In this document: positions 11,428-22,079 of the stretch, piece after piece
Layout: every line of letters starts with the position of its first letter
Position numbering within the stretch: the first letter of the stretch is position 1
The notes under the pieces: model-generated
Told to the model about the DNA's origin: nothing
Databases searched by the model: none
Seen by the model: only the letters and a program-made list of their open reading frames with translations
Position numbers and translations under genes: made by a program
Assembly: GCA_964017125.1 (NCBI GenBank)
Contig: OZ024904.1
Span: 2,601,718 to 2,665,717, forward strand
Origin: Flabesymbios commensalis
Lineage: Eukaryota; Annelida; Polychaeta; Terebellida; Flabelligeridae
Direction: 5' to 3'
Length of the DNA stretch: 64,000 bases

Positions 11428-11689
11428 TATATGGATTGACAGGCTCAAGTTTGATCGTCGCATCGTCATCTTGTTAAATCGGGGTTGATCCCCCCCCCCC
11501 CCTACCACACATTCAATAATTGTTTTTCATATTGTCAAATATTATAATTAGAGTCTACCGAACGTTGATTGATAAGCTGTCAAAATAATACTTTTGTCTC
11601 ACAAGTTGTTTACTTCCAGAATAACACAAAAAATTTCTAAATTAGCTTTTTTATCTTTTCGACATCTGGTAAATTAAAATTATAGAGAA

Positions 11690-12240
11690 ATACACTCACC
11701 TACACCTGTTCTGCAACTATAGGCCACCCAGTGTACGGGTGAGTGCAATTTCAAACCATCTGACCCCCACCCAACAGCAAATGGGGGACAGGCTTAGGGG
11801 AGTAGAATAGTCAAGTGGCACTCACCTACACCTATATTCTACTATAAGGCCTACAGAAGTACAGAAATTGCGTATATGATTGTAGGCCTAATTTTATAAT
11901 CACACCCACCTACCCCTGTTCTCCCACTATACCCTGTGATAGGGCCGGCGTAGATGAGTGCTATTTCAAAACACACTTACCTACACCTATCCCCCACTCT
12001 ACTGAGTGGCAAACAATCTTAGTTGAGTGAAATAGCCAAGTGGCACTCACCTACACTATCTTCTACCATTAGATGTGAGTGTAATTTTATAATCTCACTC
12101 ACCTACACCTGCTCTCTCACTATACCCAGTGGTGGATCCGACTGGCGTAGATGAGTGCAATTTCAAAACCGCACTCACCTACACCTGCCCCAGCCCCCCC
12201 CCCCCCACACCCTACTGAGTGGGGAACAGGCTTAGGTGCT
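11690..12240. repeat. Hairpin minisatellite in receptor intron, copy 1
   Basis: Five or six units of about 100 bases each start ACTCACCTACACC and contain the complement (GGTGTAGGTGAGT-like, here GCGTAGATGAGTGCAATTT). Each unit can therefore fold on itself. It lies between the galactose-binding-like and EGF exons. The copy C equivalent is 62265-62840. Confidence 0.7.
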
Positions 12241-12260
12241 ATAAGGCATATAATACTTAC

Positions 12261-12518
12261 TTGACCATCCACGACAATAAACAACATTTGTGTATCTTTA
12301 TGTGTTGCTACATCTCCAATGTGTATCTGTGACAAACCCATTGGAAAGCTTGATGATAAATCCGTATACACCACCTGTGTTTGTTGCGCGGACGGCCAGT
12401 AAACGTGTGTTATCTGGTGATGTGGCTGTGGAGGTTGAGAAAGGATAATTGATTGTCATCAGGAAATCACCATCAGCGTAAACATCAGCGATGTCTTCCA
12501 CTCGTCCACTGAGAGTAC
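12261..12518 (-). pseudogene. Copy 1 galactose-binding-like exon, broken
   Basis: This matches 62854-63222, with both splice borders kept (donor GTAAGT, acceptor ATTTCAG). It has lost 111 bases covering the YNDNW...FIWA part. The loss keeps the overall length a multiple of three, but a TAA stop stands right at the deletion point after CSNT. The start of the domain (DVYADGDFLM) is intact. It would end the protein before any EGF or membrane segment. Confidence 0.75.
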
Positions 12519-12537
12519 CTGAAATCATACATACATT

Positions 12538-12886
12538 TAACCATTTAACCACCAAGCGACTGTATTAGTTTTTATTCCGTTTTACCAGCCTATTAAATCA
12601 CTGTTATTGGAAAGATTTAAAATGTTTGGTCTCAGATTAACCCTTTAACCGCCAAATTATTCAATTTGAATTTTCACCCACTTGAAGTTGTGTTACGCTG
12701 ACGCGATCCACAACTTCAAGTGAGTGAAAATTATTCAGATTTGACAAATGGAGGTCAACTCTTTTCAAATCTTGCTGTTTGATGTCGCATTTCATTTTTA
12801 ACATATTTAAAATGTGGTACTTAATGTGCTAATTAAAAAATGAAAACTCGAATATATGCGGTACCGGCGTTTATAGGGTTAAACAT
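12538..12886. mobile_element. Family II MITE, one inside another
   Basis: An outer piece (ACCACCAAGCGACTGTATTA) is interrupted by a new TTAACCCTTTAACCGCC start at about 12638. The hairpin TTTTCACCCACTTGAAGTTG / CACAACTTCAAGTGAGTGAA lies at 12673-12732. It ends TATAGGGTTAAA. Copy C has only the outer piece (63240-63320), so the inner one came later or was lost there. Confidence 0.6.
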
Positions 12887-12939
12887 GAGTTACTAATATG
12901 ACAAAAAATATAAGTAATTTTAACCTAGTTCCCAGCAAA

Positions 12940-13260
12940 CACAAAAATATTTTAATGATATTTACAAAACGTTAGACGTAATGGTTTTTAAATATTTAAA
13001 CGTCGGGTCAACAGAATATTTTAAAACATTAATTACAAATATTATTCCAAAACATCATTTAAAAACTTTTTTAAAACATTTTTTCTAATATTCTAATTTT
13101 ATGTTTTAAAAATGCATTTTGAAAAATGTTATTAAAACGTTTTAAATTTTTTTTATACTGAATGTTTAGTATAATATTTATATTTAATGTTTTAAATTAT
13201 TCTGTTGACCCGACATTTTAATGTTGTAAAACATTTTCATATGACTTTTTTTTAACATGT
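12940..13260. repeat. AAAACATTTT/AAAACGTTT degenerate repeats
   Basis: Short AACGTTT, AACATTTT and their complements alternate, starting near CCCAGCAAACAC and including CGGGTCAACAGAATATT and its complement. The block as a whole is a loose inverted repeat. The copy C equivalent is 63385-63675. Confidence 0.55.
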
Positions 13261-13436
13261 TAGAAAATGTTGAAGTTGTGGGTTAGTTTATTGTACATGT
13301 AACAATATAATGTCATGCTGACACAATTTGATAGACAAATATTTTGTATACATACAATCGAGGTGAAACCACTGATCATTTGGAAATATATATTTTCTGT
13401 AGTGCATCTAAATTTAGTCGCCAATTGGCCGCAAAC

Positions 13437-13600
13437 TAAACCCTTCACCTTCCACGTTATTTATTCAGAATTTTCACCCAGTTGAAGTTGTGTCTCGCTA
13501 CCGCGACCCACAACTTCAAGTGGGTGAAAATTATTCAGATTTTGCTGATTGATGTCACCATTTATCTTTAACATGTTTAAAAGCGAGTATTTAATGTGCT
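13437..13600. mobile_element. Family II MITE
   Basis: The hairpin arms are CACCCAGTTGAAGTTGTG and CACAACTTCAAGTGGGTG around TCTCGCTACCGCGAC, flanked on each side by TTATTCAG. Confidence 0.6.
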
Positions 13601-13725
13601 CATAAAAATGACAAAAACTAAGATACTCGGTATGGGTGAGTGGGGGGATATAATCCTTGTGTGTGTATTTAAAGCGAGCATTTAAATTTCAGGTAATCTA
13701 CTGGAAACGTTTCTGGTAAACACAA

Positions 13726-13901
13726 CCCAGCAAACACGTCGATACATAGCGCTATATCGGCTTCGCTACGCTCGCATAGGCCGTTGTAACACACGGCTAG
13801 TCGATACATTGCCCCAATGCTGGGTGAATGCTGGTCCGCCGTCTCCGACATCGGGCCACAATTCACCCAGCATTTAGTCAATGTATCGAGGTGTTTGCTG
13901 A
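13726..13901. mobile_element. CCCAGCAAAC foldback element
   Basis: The left end is CCCAGCAAACACGTCGATAC and the right end ATGTATCGAGGTGTTTGCTG. The inner arms are CAATGCTGGGTGAATGCTGG and its partner near 13855-13880. An extra stretch near the left end (AGCGCTATATCGGCTTCGC) is not mirrored. Confidence 0.6.
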
Positions 13902-14169
13902 GCACGTTGAGCCAATGCTGGTTTGATGCGTCACGACTTGTAATGAGCTCAGCAGACATGATACGGGGGAGGGGGGGGGGGGCGTGGTGATAGTAGCGTG
14001 GGCCACACGTCTCCAGAGGAGCGAACATATTGTGAGCGACAAGTTATCTAGTTGTATCCTATCAATCCAATATATTATCATATATCTCAGTCCGCATAAC
14101 TATGAACGAATATCCCGTTGTTCCAACATTGCCTTAATGTTGGTGCGGCAGGTTTGGGAAAAATAGTCC

Positions 14170-16400
14170 GTATCATAAATCAGCCTTGGTACACGAGCGG
14201 TATTCACCAAGCTACAAATACCCCCCACCCCAACTCCCAACCCCCAGTAAGGTATATACACCGTCGCTTAGTCGATGAAAAATGACACCGAAAAGTAAAC
14301 TATGTGTAAAACTTACTAGCTGAAGTGTATCACACACACAGTAACAGCACCAGGATTCTGTAAGACATTAAATCTGCTAGTCCCGGATACATTGAGTAAT
14401 GCATTATCAGACAATAGGTGTTGGTGGGTTTAGTGTCGAAAATCAGACTCCAGGCCCGTAGCCAGGGGAGGGGGTCGGGGGTCGGAGGAGACGTACGACC
14501 CCCCCCCCTCCCTGACGGCTGAAGGTCCACATTTTGGCCATACATCTAGTACAAGAGGAATGAACCCATTTTTGGAGTTGAGTTGACACTTAAATTTCTA
14601 GAGATAAAGAAAATATCACGGGAAATGTTTAAGTCTCTAGTTTATGGTGGCGTATATCGTTTTTGCCGTACGTGGTCGATATTTTTTTCAAACGTACGTT
14701 TGTGACGTCATGTCGCTATGGCAATGACGTCATTTTATGAACCAAATTGGCACGACAAACTACGAAATAGGGGTCATGTTTAAGTCACTGCTCAGTACTA
14801 GTATGATGCGGTGTCGATTCTTAATGTGTCAGCACATAGGCCTACTACGCACACCTGGTAATAATTGTATATATTCATTATGTCGTAAATTCATATGTAA
14901 TGATCTAAATAGCAGTGGTGTAAACAGAAGTGGGTTCTATTTTAATATGGCATCCAAAATTTCTAAGGGGTACGGTCGACGTCATGCCCCCATGAACAAC
15001 TTGATCAGGTTGTTTTGCCAGTTAATGTTATTATATGGTCGCGGGCACGAGATTTCACCTGTGTAGAATGTCATCTATACAATTTGAAGGCGGCGGTAAT
15101 ATTTATTAGTAAAAGTAAATCACATTAGAAATAGTTCATGTATTTGAATCTGCAAGAAATAATAACTGGCGTGTTTCTCTTCTATGAAAAATGCATCTAA
15201 TAATGATATTAAATATTCATCTGTTTATTCAGCTCATACGAAAATTTTATTTTATCATATCATTAAAAATAATAAAATTGAGTAAGATTTTCCTAGCACT
15301 CGCTGCACGATGATAATTGACTTTATTTTATCATTCTTTATGTCAGAATTTGTACGTAGGTATAATTTTATAGGCCTATGTTCACATCCTGGTTGGACCA
15401 TTTTACGGATATCTGGTCCAACATTAAACCAACATTAAACCAACATTAAACCAGTATAGTTATGTTTGCTGGAAGAAAAAATAATAATAATAATAAGGAG
15501 AAAAAATAATGGGTTTATTTTTCTAGAGGTTGGCAGCCCTACAGATATTTTTGGTTACCTCTACAGTTAAAACTAATAATTATGTCATCATACCTGAAGA
15601 TGACGCAAAACTAGATGACCAGGCGTCATGCTTGAGAGGTTAGAATTCGTGTTTGGCCGTATTCAACTGAACTGCCGTAACACCTGGTTCAGAAATACTT
15701 TTTATGTGATAAAATATACAGACAGATTTTATATTTTTTTTCATTTTTATGGAATTTTGAAAATGTCTTATTCCGTTGCAAATAAATTAAATATTGAAAT
15801 TAAATAGTCATATATTTGTCATATTTGTTGAGCTCATACAGAGCTCATTGTTTAAAGTCGATCCCCGCACTGAAAGAGTAAAATATTTATAATGACTGTA
15901 GACCCATAACATAGGTAGGCGAAGTTGAAATGTTTTCCATAACACGTCAACTGACATTAATCAAATGTGCAGGTAGCTGTTAAAGACCAGAACGCTACAC
16001 GTTACACATTACATATTTAGCCCATTTATACAGTTTGCGATAAGTCGCAGTGGATTAATGTTGGGGCAGCATCGCAAATGTGTTTTAATGTGAAATTATC
16101 GAACGTTAAGGTTTCACCACACAAATTTATTCGCGCATAGTTCCTTTTTTTTTAAATTGTGGCTCTTTGCAGCAGCCTCGGTGGTACATATTACAGATAT
16201 ATCATTTTGCTACCAATTAGAATCGATTCTGTGATGATTTGCTGTAGCAAAAGCAGCGAAATAAGCAAAGATATGGTAGCAGGAAGTCCTTGCGCTACCA
16301 GTAACTAGGCTCTTCTCAAAACCGCACTCATTTTTTTTGCTAGGTCGCTCAGGGGAGAGTGGGCAAGAGGTTATTATGGCCCAAATAAAAAATACGTCAG
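14170..16400. other. No gene seen; C/G runs and AT-rich DNA
   Basis: There are G- or C-runs near 13970 and 14470-14510, one foldback remnant (15405), and a family I fragment (15850-15920). An open reading frame at 14737-15066 has no recognisable domain. Confidence 0.45.
15405..15474. mobile_element. Foldback element remnant
   Basis: GGTCCAACATTAAACCAAC is repeated three times near a TGTTTGCTGG end. The left arm is decayed. Confidence 0.4.
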
Positions 16401-16414
16401 TTTCACATGCCTTT

Positions 16415-17030
16415 TCTATTTATTTATTTATTTATTCAAACATATTTATACAAAGTAAAAACATTATTAGCCTTTGGCTATTTTGCATATGTGCCCTGTT
16501 TTATGACAAGTATTTGCATAAAAAGTGAAAACCCATATTTAAACAATAATTATCATATTATGTACAATAGTTACAATAACGAAAATAGAAGGTACATTAG
16601 ACATTTTAGATCATATTCCGATGATATATGCCTTTGCGTTAATTGAATAGGTTTACAAATGTATATACATGTACATTTATAGCAAAGTGAAAAGAAAAGA
16701 AAACACAAATGTCCCCACACTAAAACTCCAACAAAAACCTACAAAAATTGGAGAAAGCGATAAGACATGTACAGTTATTGCAGCCCTAACTATGATTGAG
16801 TAATGGTTTGATTATTAGCCATATATAGTTTAAGGTTATATTTGAAAGCAGAACATGTCTTCTTATTTCTTATTTCTGAAGGTAGCTTATTCCAAAGTCT
16901 AGACCCATTCACACTTAAAGATGATTTATATAAAGAATTATTACACCTGGGCTGCTGTAGAGTATTACTTGTTGCATTACGTGTTGAAACAGTATGCTAT
17001 TCAGAAACGGAGGAAAAAAGATCAGATAAG
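16415..17030 (-). mobile_element. LINE 3' end with C-terminal coding piece
   Basis: The minus strand reads TVSTRNATSNTLQQPRC, then NNSLYKSSLSVNGSRLWNKL, then PSEIRNKKTCSAFKYNLKLY. This is the G-x-x-LWN-x-LP-x-x-IR block found at the end of CR1/L2-type ORF2. The 3' tail is an AAAT-type repeat (16415-16436). It could be the far end of the LINE at 18255-21062, interrupted by 17040-18255, or a separate copy. Confidence 0.65.
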
Positions 17031-17109
17031 TAATAAGGAGCTAGATTATTTAGGGGGGGGGGGAAGGGTGTCACCTCAGCGTGGTCCCCCCTGGGCAACT
17101 TCTTAGAAG

Positions 17110-18265
17110 GCCAAGCACATCCAAATCTTCATCGAACCAGGTTTTGTTATTTTTTTGACGTGAAGTTTTTTGTGTTTGCTTTCCGGTGGTTTTTCACTGA
17201 GGTTGTTATGTTTATTTTCGAATAGTTTTCAGTTTAAATTCTTTATACATTCTTTATATATTCATATTTATATATTTTATATATTTTTTCATTGTACTTG
17301 TGGTGCCTTACAGTGCTCTCACGGATTGTGATCGCTCTGTCGTGCTAGCTCTCGATGACAGACCCGATCCCCAGCTGTGGGGGCATTGTAGGTCTACTCA
17401 TAGTTCCTCTATGATTTGTTTTTTTGTGTTTGCAGTGGTTTCTCTTTGGCATCCTGGCGATGGACGGGATGTCCGAAAGAAATCATTGTCATATAATTAT
17501 TTTTTCACTTTATTGTTTTAAAGGTTTCTCTGTGGCATCCTGGCGGATAATGCAGCATGTCATAGAGAAGCCATTGCCGTACAATTAGCCTGTGGTGACT
17601 TACGGTGTCCTCACGGTTTGTGATCGCTCTGTGATGTCCTCCAATATCACAGACCTTATTACCAACTGTGGGGGCACTGTAAGTCTTTAATTTTTGAGAA
17701 TTTTTTGTGGTTTTATGATGTCTCCGGCCGTACTGGCCGAAAAGTGAAGTAAAGAAGACATTTACTTACTTACTTAATGGTTTCTCTGTTCATTGTTTAT
17801 GTCATTCATAATTATCTCTATATGGGTTTACTTTTTTGATTATAGTATATAGTATTATAGTATATATTATATATTTGTTTTGACAATGACACTGTTTTGA
17901 CTTAGACTTGTAGTTTTGACACAATCACTCCAATTTCATAGAGATACAGTGACTTGAAAAGTCTTTCATTTTATAATCACTTCATATTTTACATTATTTA
18001 TACTGATATTTTTATACCCATTAAACTGTGTTGTAGTGCAGGCGCTTCAACATGTCATCAGACTCGTTACATATAGGTGCCAGGAGCATCGTCATCTTAT
18101 CATATCAAACACTTTAAACTGAATATTTTAGTACGAACATGCTTTTATTAGCTTTGTCTTTCCTTTACTACTTTAACTATACAATATGGGATATTGTAAT
18201 ACCTGAAATTTTCACTTAAATGGCCATACTGGCCGAAAAGTGAAGTAAAGCAAATATTTTACTTA
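17110..18265 (+). mobile_element. Plus-strand retroposon 3' ends, twice
   Basis: Two stretches end with nearly the same signature, GGCCGTACTGGCCGAAAAGT then GAAGTAAAG and ACTTA/TTAC-type tails (17729-17795 and 18222-18265). Inside the first, a unit of about 140 bases occurs twice (17300-17400 and 17580-17680), sharing TTGTGATCGCTCTGT and CTGTGGGGGCA. No coding is recognisable. They look like LINE or SINE 3' regions inserted into the CR1-type LINE. Confidence 0.45.
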
Positions 18266-21062
18266 CCTAATTTTACCTTTGTCAATGAGTTTTGTATTAG
18301 ACATTTTACCATTTATGGTAACAACTTGAATTCGTTCATTGAGATAGTTTGTAAACCATTATAATTCAGTGCCATTAAGGCCATATTTGCTTAATTTTTT
18401 AAAAAGTAATTTGTGATCAATTATGTCAAAACATTTAGCAAGATCAAACATACAAATACCATTGATTTCATTTTCGTTAATATTGTCAAGCACATATTCA
18501 ATCACATTATGAAAGACGTCTGGGTTGAATGGAGTTTCATGAAAGCTGACTGGGAATGTGTAATGAAAGAGTGAGATTGTAAATATTCTCTCAATTGAGA
18601 GTCAACTAATTTTTCAAATAATTTTGGAATATGCCCAATTACAAAAATTGGTCGAAAGTTGTTAGGGTCTTGTTTAGAGCCTTTGTTTTTGTAAACTGGA
18701 GTAACTCGAGCTTTCTTCCATTCATTTGGAATTTCTCCATTATAAAGTGACATAATAAATAAGATTGCTAGACTGCTACAGATAATCTCACTGCTAAGTT
18801 TGAGAATACAAGAATCAACATTGGTTTCAGATGGAAATTTGTTTATAAAAGCTAGGACATCTTCTTCAAGAAGGCTTTTAAATTTAAAGTTATAAATACT
18901 CGAGTTATTTCTCCATATTAGTTCATCATTTTCACTAAATTTACTACACAGTTCATTTCCAACGGACGCAAAGTGTTCATTCCACGCATCAGGTGACAGA
19001 TCTGATGTTATGGAACTTTTTCAATTTTTTCCCAGGGATTGGTTTACTGCTCTCCAAACGTCACAGGATTTATTGGCTGTGATTGTTTTCTTATAATAGG
19101 ATCGTTGCGAGTTTTGAATTGTTGAGATGACCAAATTTCTCAGTTTTTTATATTCTTTCATTTTGTCAGAAGAGCTAATGCGGCCATGCCATGCGGTGAG
19201 TATAATCACGTTTATATATAAAGGCCAACATTTCGTTGGTCATCCATGGATTTGACCTATCTTTGACTCTAATTTCTATAATTTTGACATGTTTGCTAAC
19301 CACTGTATTAAATGCATTTGACCAATCTCTCCAGGCATCAGATGTTGATTTAGCGTCAATAACACCACTATATAGTCCAATATCCATTAAGTCGCGAATA
19401 CAATCATTTATATTTATTCCATTGTAATCCTTTTTGTGAATAAGTTTTGGAGGAGAAGCTTGGCGCCTAAATTTCAGAGTTGTAAATATAAAGTAATGAT
19501 CACTCAGAGTATATTTCAGTATGCCGTGATCCAAGTGGTTGTGAGACATCGTGGTATATATATTTTAAATGACTGACTGAGATGATTGTGTAACACGAGT
19601 AGGTTCAACTATCAATTGTTTGCAACAAAGGAGTGTTTCTATAAAGTGAGCTTGATTTTCACATAAATTTTCGTCTAAGATGGAGTTAATGTTTAAGTCA
19701 CCAAGTATAACAATTTCCTTATTTTTTGCTAAAACATTTTCAAAATTATTTAACATGCATTGGTAATAGTTCTCATCGTCCGCTTTGGGGTTATATACAC
19801 ATGATACATAAAAAGAAGGGGAAGATTTATTTTCAATCGTAACCCAGACCACTTTAGTATTATTAAAATTGGTGAGATCTGGACAATATGTATGAGGTAA
19901 AGTCTCCTTTATATATATTAAAACACTCCCACCATGACTCGGTCTATCCTTTCTATATACATTAAAATCAGGTATATTTACAAGTTCATTCGGTATTTTG
20001 TCCGATAACCATGTTTCAGATATAGCTAGAATGGCAAAACTATTCTGATGTATTAAAATCCTAATTTCATCTATTTTTTTCAATAAGCTTCGTATGTTCT
20101 AATGTCCAATTTTCACTCGTTTGTTTTGTTTTCGATTATATATTTCGGTCTTGGTGTTGCAGTGTTTCATTTTTATATTATTTGTGTCACTATTGTCTAT
20201 TTTGTTATCATCCATGTAAGTTTTTCTACTAGAAGGTTGTTTAACATTTGACGGCATGAGGCCTATGTCCTGATTTCCTTTTTCCTCCTGTAGTTTTCTG
20301 TAGCATTCACATTTAAATTGCCAGCAGTGGTCACATTGACGGTTATTGGTGTCATGTCTAGTGTTTTTACGAGTGTTGGTGTCATATCCGTGTTGATCTT
20401 TTCTGGGATGATATGCGTCACTTCTTTGCTGGTGCCTCTGTCTTAGTATCTGGTGGTCTTCTCTGTTCTGGCTACTTCTGTGATGGTAGGAATCATGTCT
20501 GTAATAGTGGTTTTGTCGTTCATCTTTCTGGGAATGTTTTAATCCATTGTATTCTCTCTCTGTCGGCCTGGTTTGGTTTACATCAGAGCGCCTGTAGTTA
20601 CTGGCATATCTAGTCTGTCTTGGTCTACCTCTTGATCTGTACGGCGACACACATTTATCAGTTGTTTTGAGATTCAGAATCAGTGCTAATTTATTACTGG
20701 GTTGCCAAGTCAGATGTACTCTATCTCTCATCAATAGGGAGTCGTTTACCGTCTTGTCAGCCAGCTTGAAGAAATTGTCATTGTTGACAAATCTTCAGCT
20801 ATGTGTGTCGCACAGATTTTTTAAGGCTGTATTGGTCAGTTCAATTTTTCTTTGGACGTCTACAGTATTAAGTTGTGGGCAGATACTGGACATAGTCACT
20901 CTTCCCTGGCACATAGATTTTGCTTTCTTGATGAGTTTATCATAATTTTTGCTTATGTCCGGGATCAATCTGTCTGAGTAGCAGTCATTTCCTCCAACAA
21001 CTACAGTGATGGTTTCAAACTCAGAGTCCATTCTGCCGAGCTTCCCGCTATGTTTTATATTG
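18255..21062 (-). mobile_element. CR1-type LINE: ORF1, endonuclease and RT start
   Basis: On the minus strand an SGNH/esterase-like piece with VVVGGND (20795-21031) comes first. A basic region with CDHCWQFKCECY, a possible zinc knuckle, follows (20099-20734). The endonuclease follows (ISETWLSD, GGSVLIYIKE, VILGDLNIN at 19565-20083; LSDHYFIFTTL at 19175-19549). RT then starts with IPNEWKKARVTPVYKNKGS (18502-18753) and FDLAKCFDIIDHKLL (about 18365-18450). An esterase domain in ORF1 is known for CR1-group LINEs. The RT stops near 18255, before the GVPQG and YADD blocks, replaced by plus-strand retroposon 3' ends. One in-frame stop follows NGTEL. Confidence 0.78.
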
Positions 21063-21126
21063 AAAGAGAACAGACTGATGGTTAAAATAATATATAGGGT
21101 TATTTACATTTCTCCACTTTAAGTGC

Positions 21127-21715
21127 AAAACACACCAACGCGAACGTCAGTGCGATTAGGCACGTGACGAGTGACGCGACGACTGACGCGAAAATTACAT
21201 GACTGTCCACACACCAATGCTTCAACCAACGCGACATGTGAGGCGCGACAGCCGGCGGGCGGGGGCCCTAGGGTAGTGGTTAGCACCGCTGCCTTTCACG
21301 CTAGAGTTCGGGGTTCGGTTCCCGGTCTCGGCGGTTTGAAAGAAACAAAAAGGTTGCTCCCCCATAGACGTGTAATACTCAGTATTGTGGGGAGCCTACG
21401 TGACCAAGAGGTAGCGTGCTCGGCCTCAGACCGTCAGGGCTCGAATTTCGAATCCTGTGTCTGGAAGACAGTGTCATCTCATTCATCTCACGATCCTCAG
21501 GAGGTTCTCATGGCCCAATTTTGCCTATATGTGGACAAAGGTGGCCTAAAGCCCGATTCATTCCATTGCGACAACTGGCGTGACGAAAATGTTACAGTTT
21601 TGAAAATGGTCGCGATGCCTCCCTCGCTTGCGTACGTCGTCGCGCTGGTACGTTTCGGCAATGATCAAATAATGTGTTTGAAAACTGACGCGACATTATT
21701 TAAAGCTGACAATCA
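21127..21715. mobile_element. CGCG-rich palindromic element split by SINE
   Basis: The outer parts (AAACACACCAACGCGAACG at the left, ACGTCGTCGCGCTGGTACG at the right) belong with 7903-8165. The SINE 21258-21567 sits in the middle. Confidence 0.45.
21258..21567 (+). mobile_element. Dimeric tRNA-like SINE in a CGCG-rich element
   Basis: This is a full-length copy with slightly diverged flanks GCGACAGCCGGCG and GCGACAACTGGCG. The host is a palindromic CGCG-rich element (21127-21715) like the one at 7903-8165. Several differences from the other copies suggest an older insertion. Confidence 0.78.
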
Positions 21716-22079
21716 CGTCACCAATTCCAGCTATATAGAAATGATTGTATGTATGTGTGATACAGTAAATGATGGGAAAATATCACATTATAAAATGATG
21801 TAGCATGTAATTTATAAGATAAAGGTTAGATGTAATACAGTAAAATACTGTGACGTTTATCAGAAATGTTACCTTTAGATTTTATTTCATTTTAGTGTTG
21901 AAATATGTTTTGAGTATTGAAGGGCCAGAAGCGTTGTGCAGGCAACTGTTCTTGTTGTATTTGGTGATTTGTTTGTTCGGCTCTCTGTGTTTGCTATGGT
22001 ACATGCTCTCGCCTCACTCTGGGACAGGGTGACTAAGAAATGAACTATTCATAATACAAGAATGGTAAAACAAATACAT

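Larger units (their letters stand above)
8960..13337. repeat. Duplicated receptor block, copy 1
   Basis: This block carries the decayed receptor exons and their introns. It matches 57020-60050 (corresponding to 8960-11303 here) and 60051-63763 (corresponding to about 9660-13337 here). Intron content, hairpin elements and the ACTCACCTACACC minisatellite are all shared, so this is a genomic duplication and not retrocopying. Confidence 0.88.

Noticed and set aside
14737-15066. Plus-strand ORF of 109 codons
   Set aside because: It has no recognisable domain, no clear splice partners and no repeat match. It is probably chance.
16407-16646. Plus-strand ORFs beginning FLFIYLFIQTYLY
   Set aside because: They are antisense translations of the LINE's AAAT tail and 3' region.
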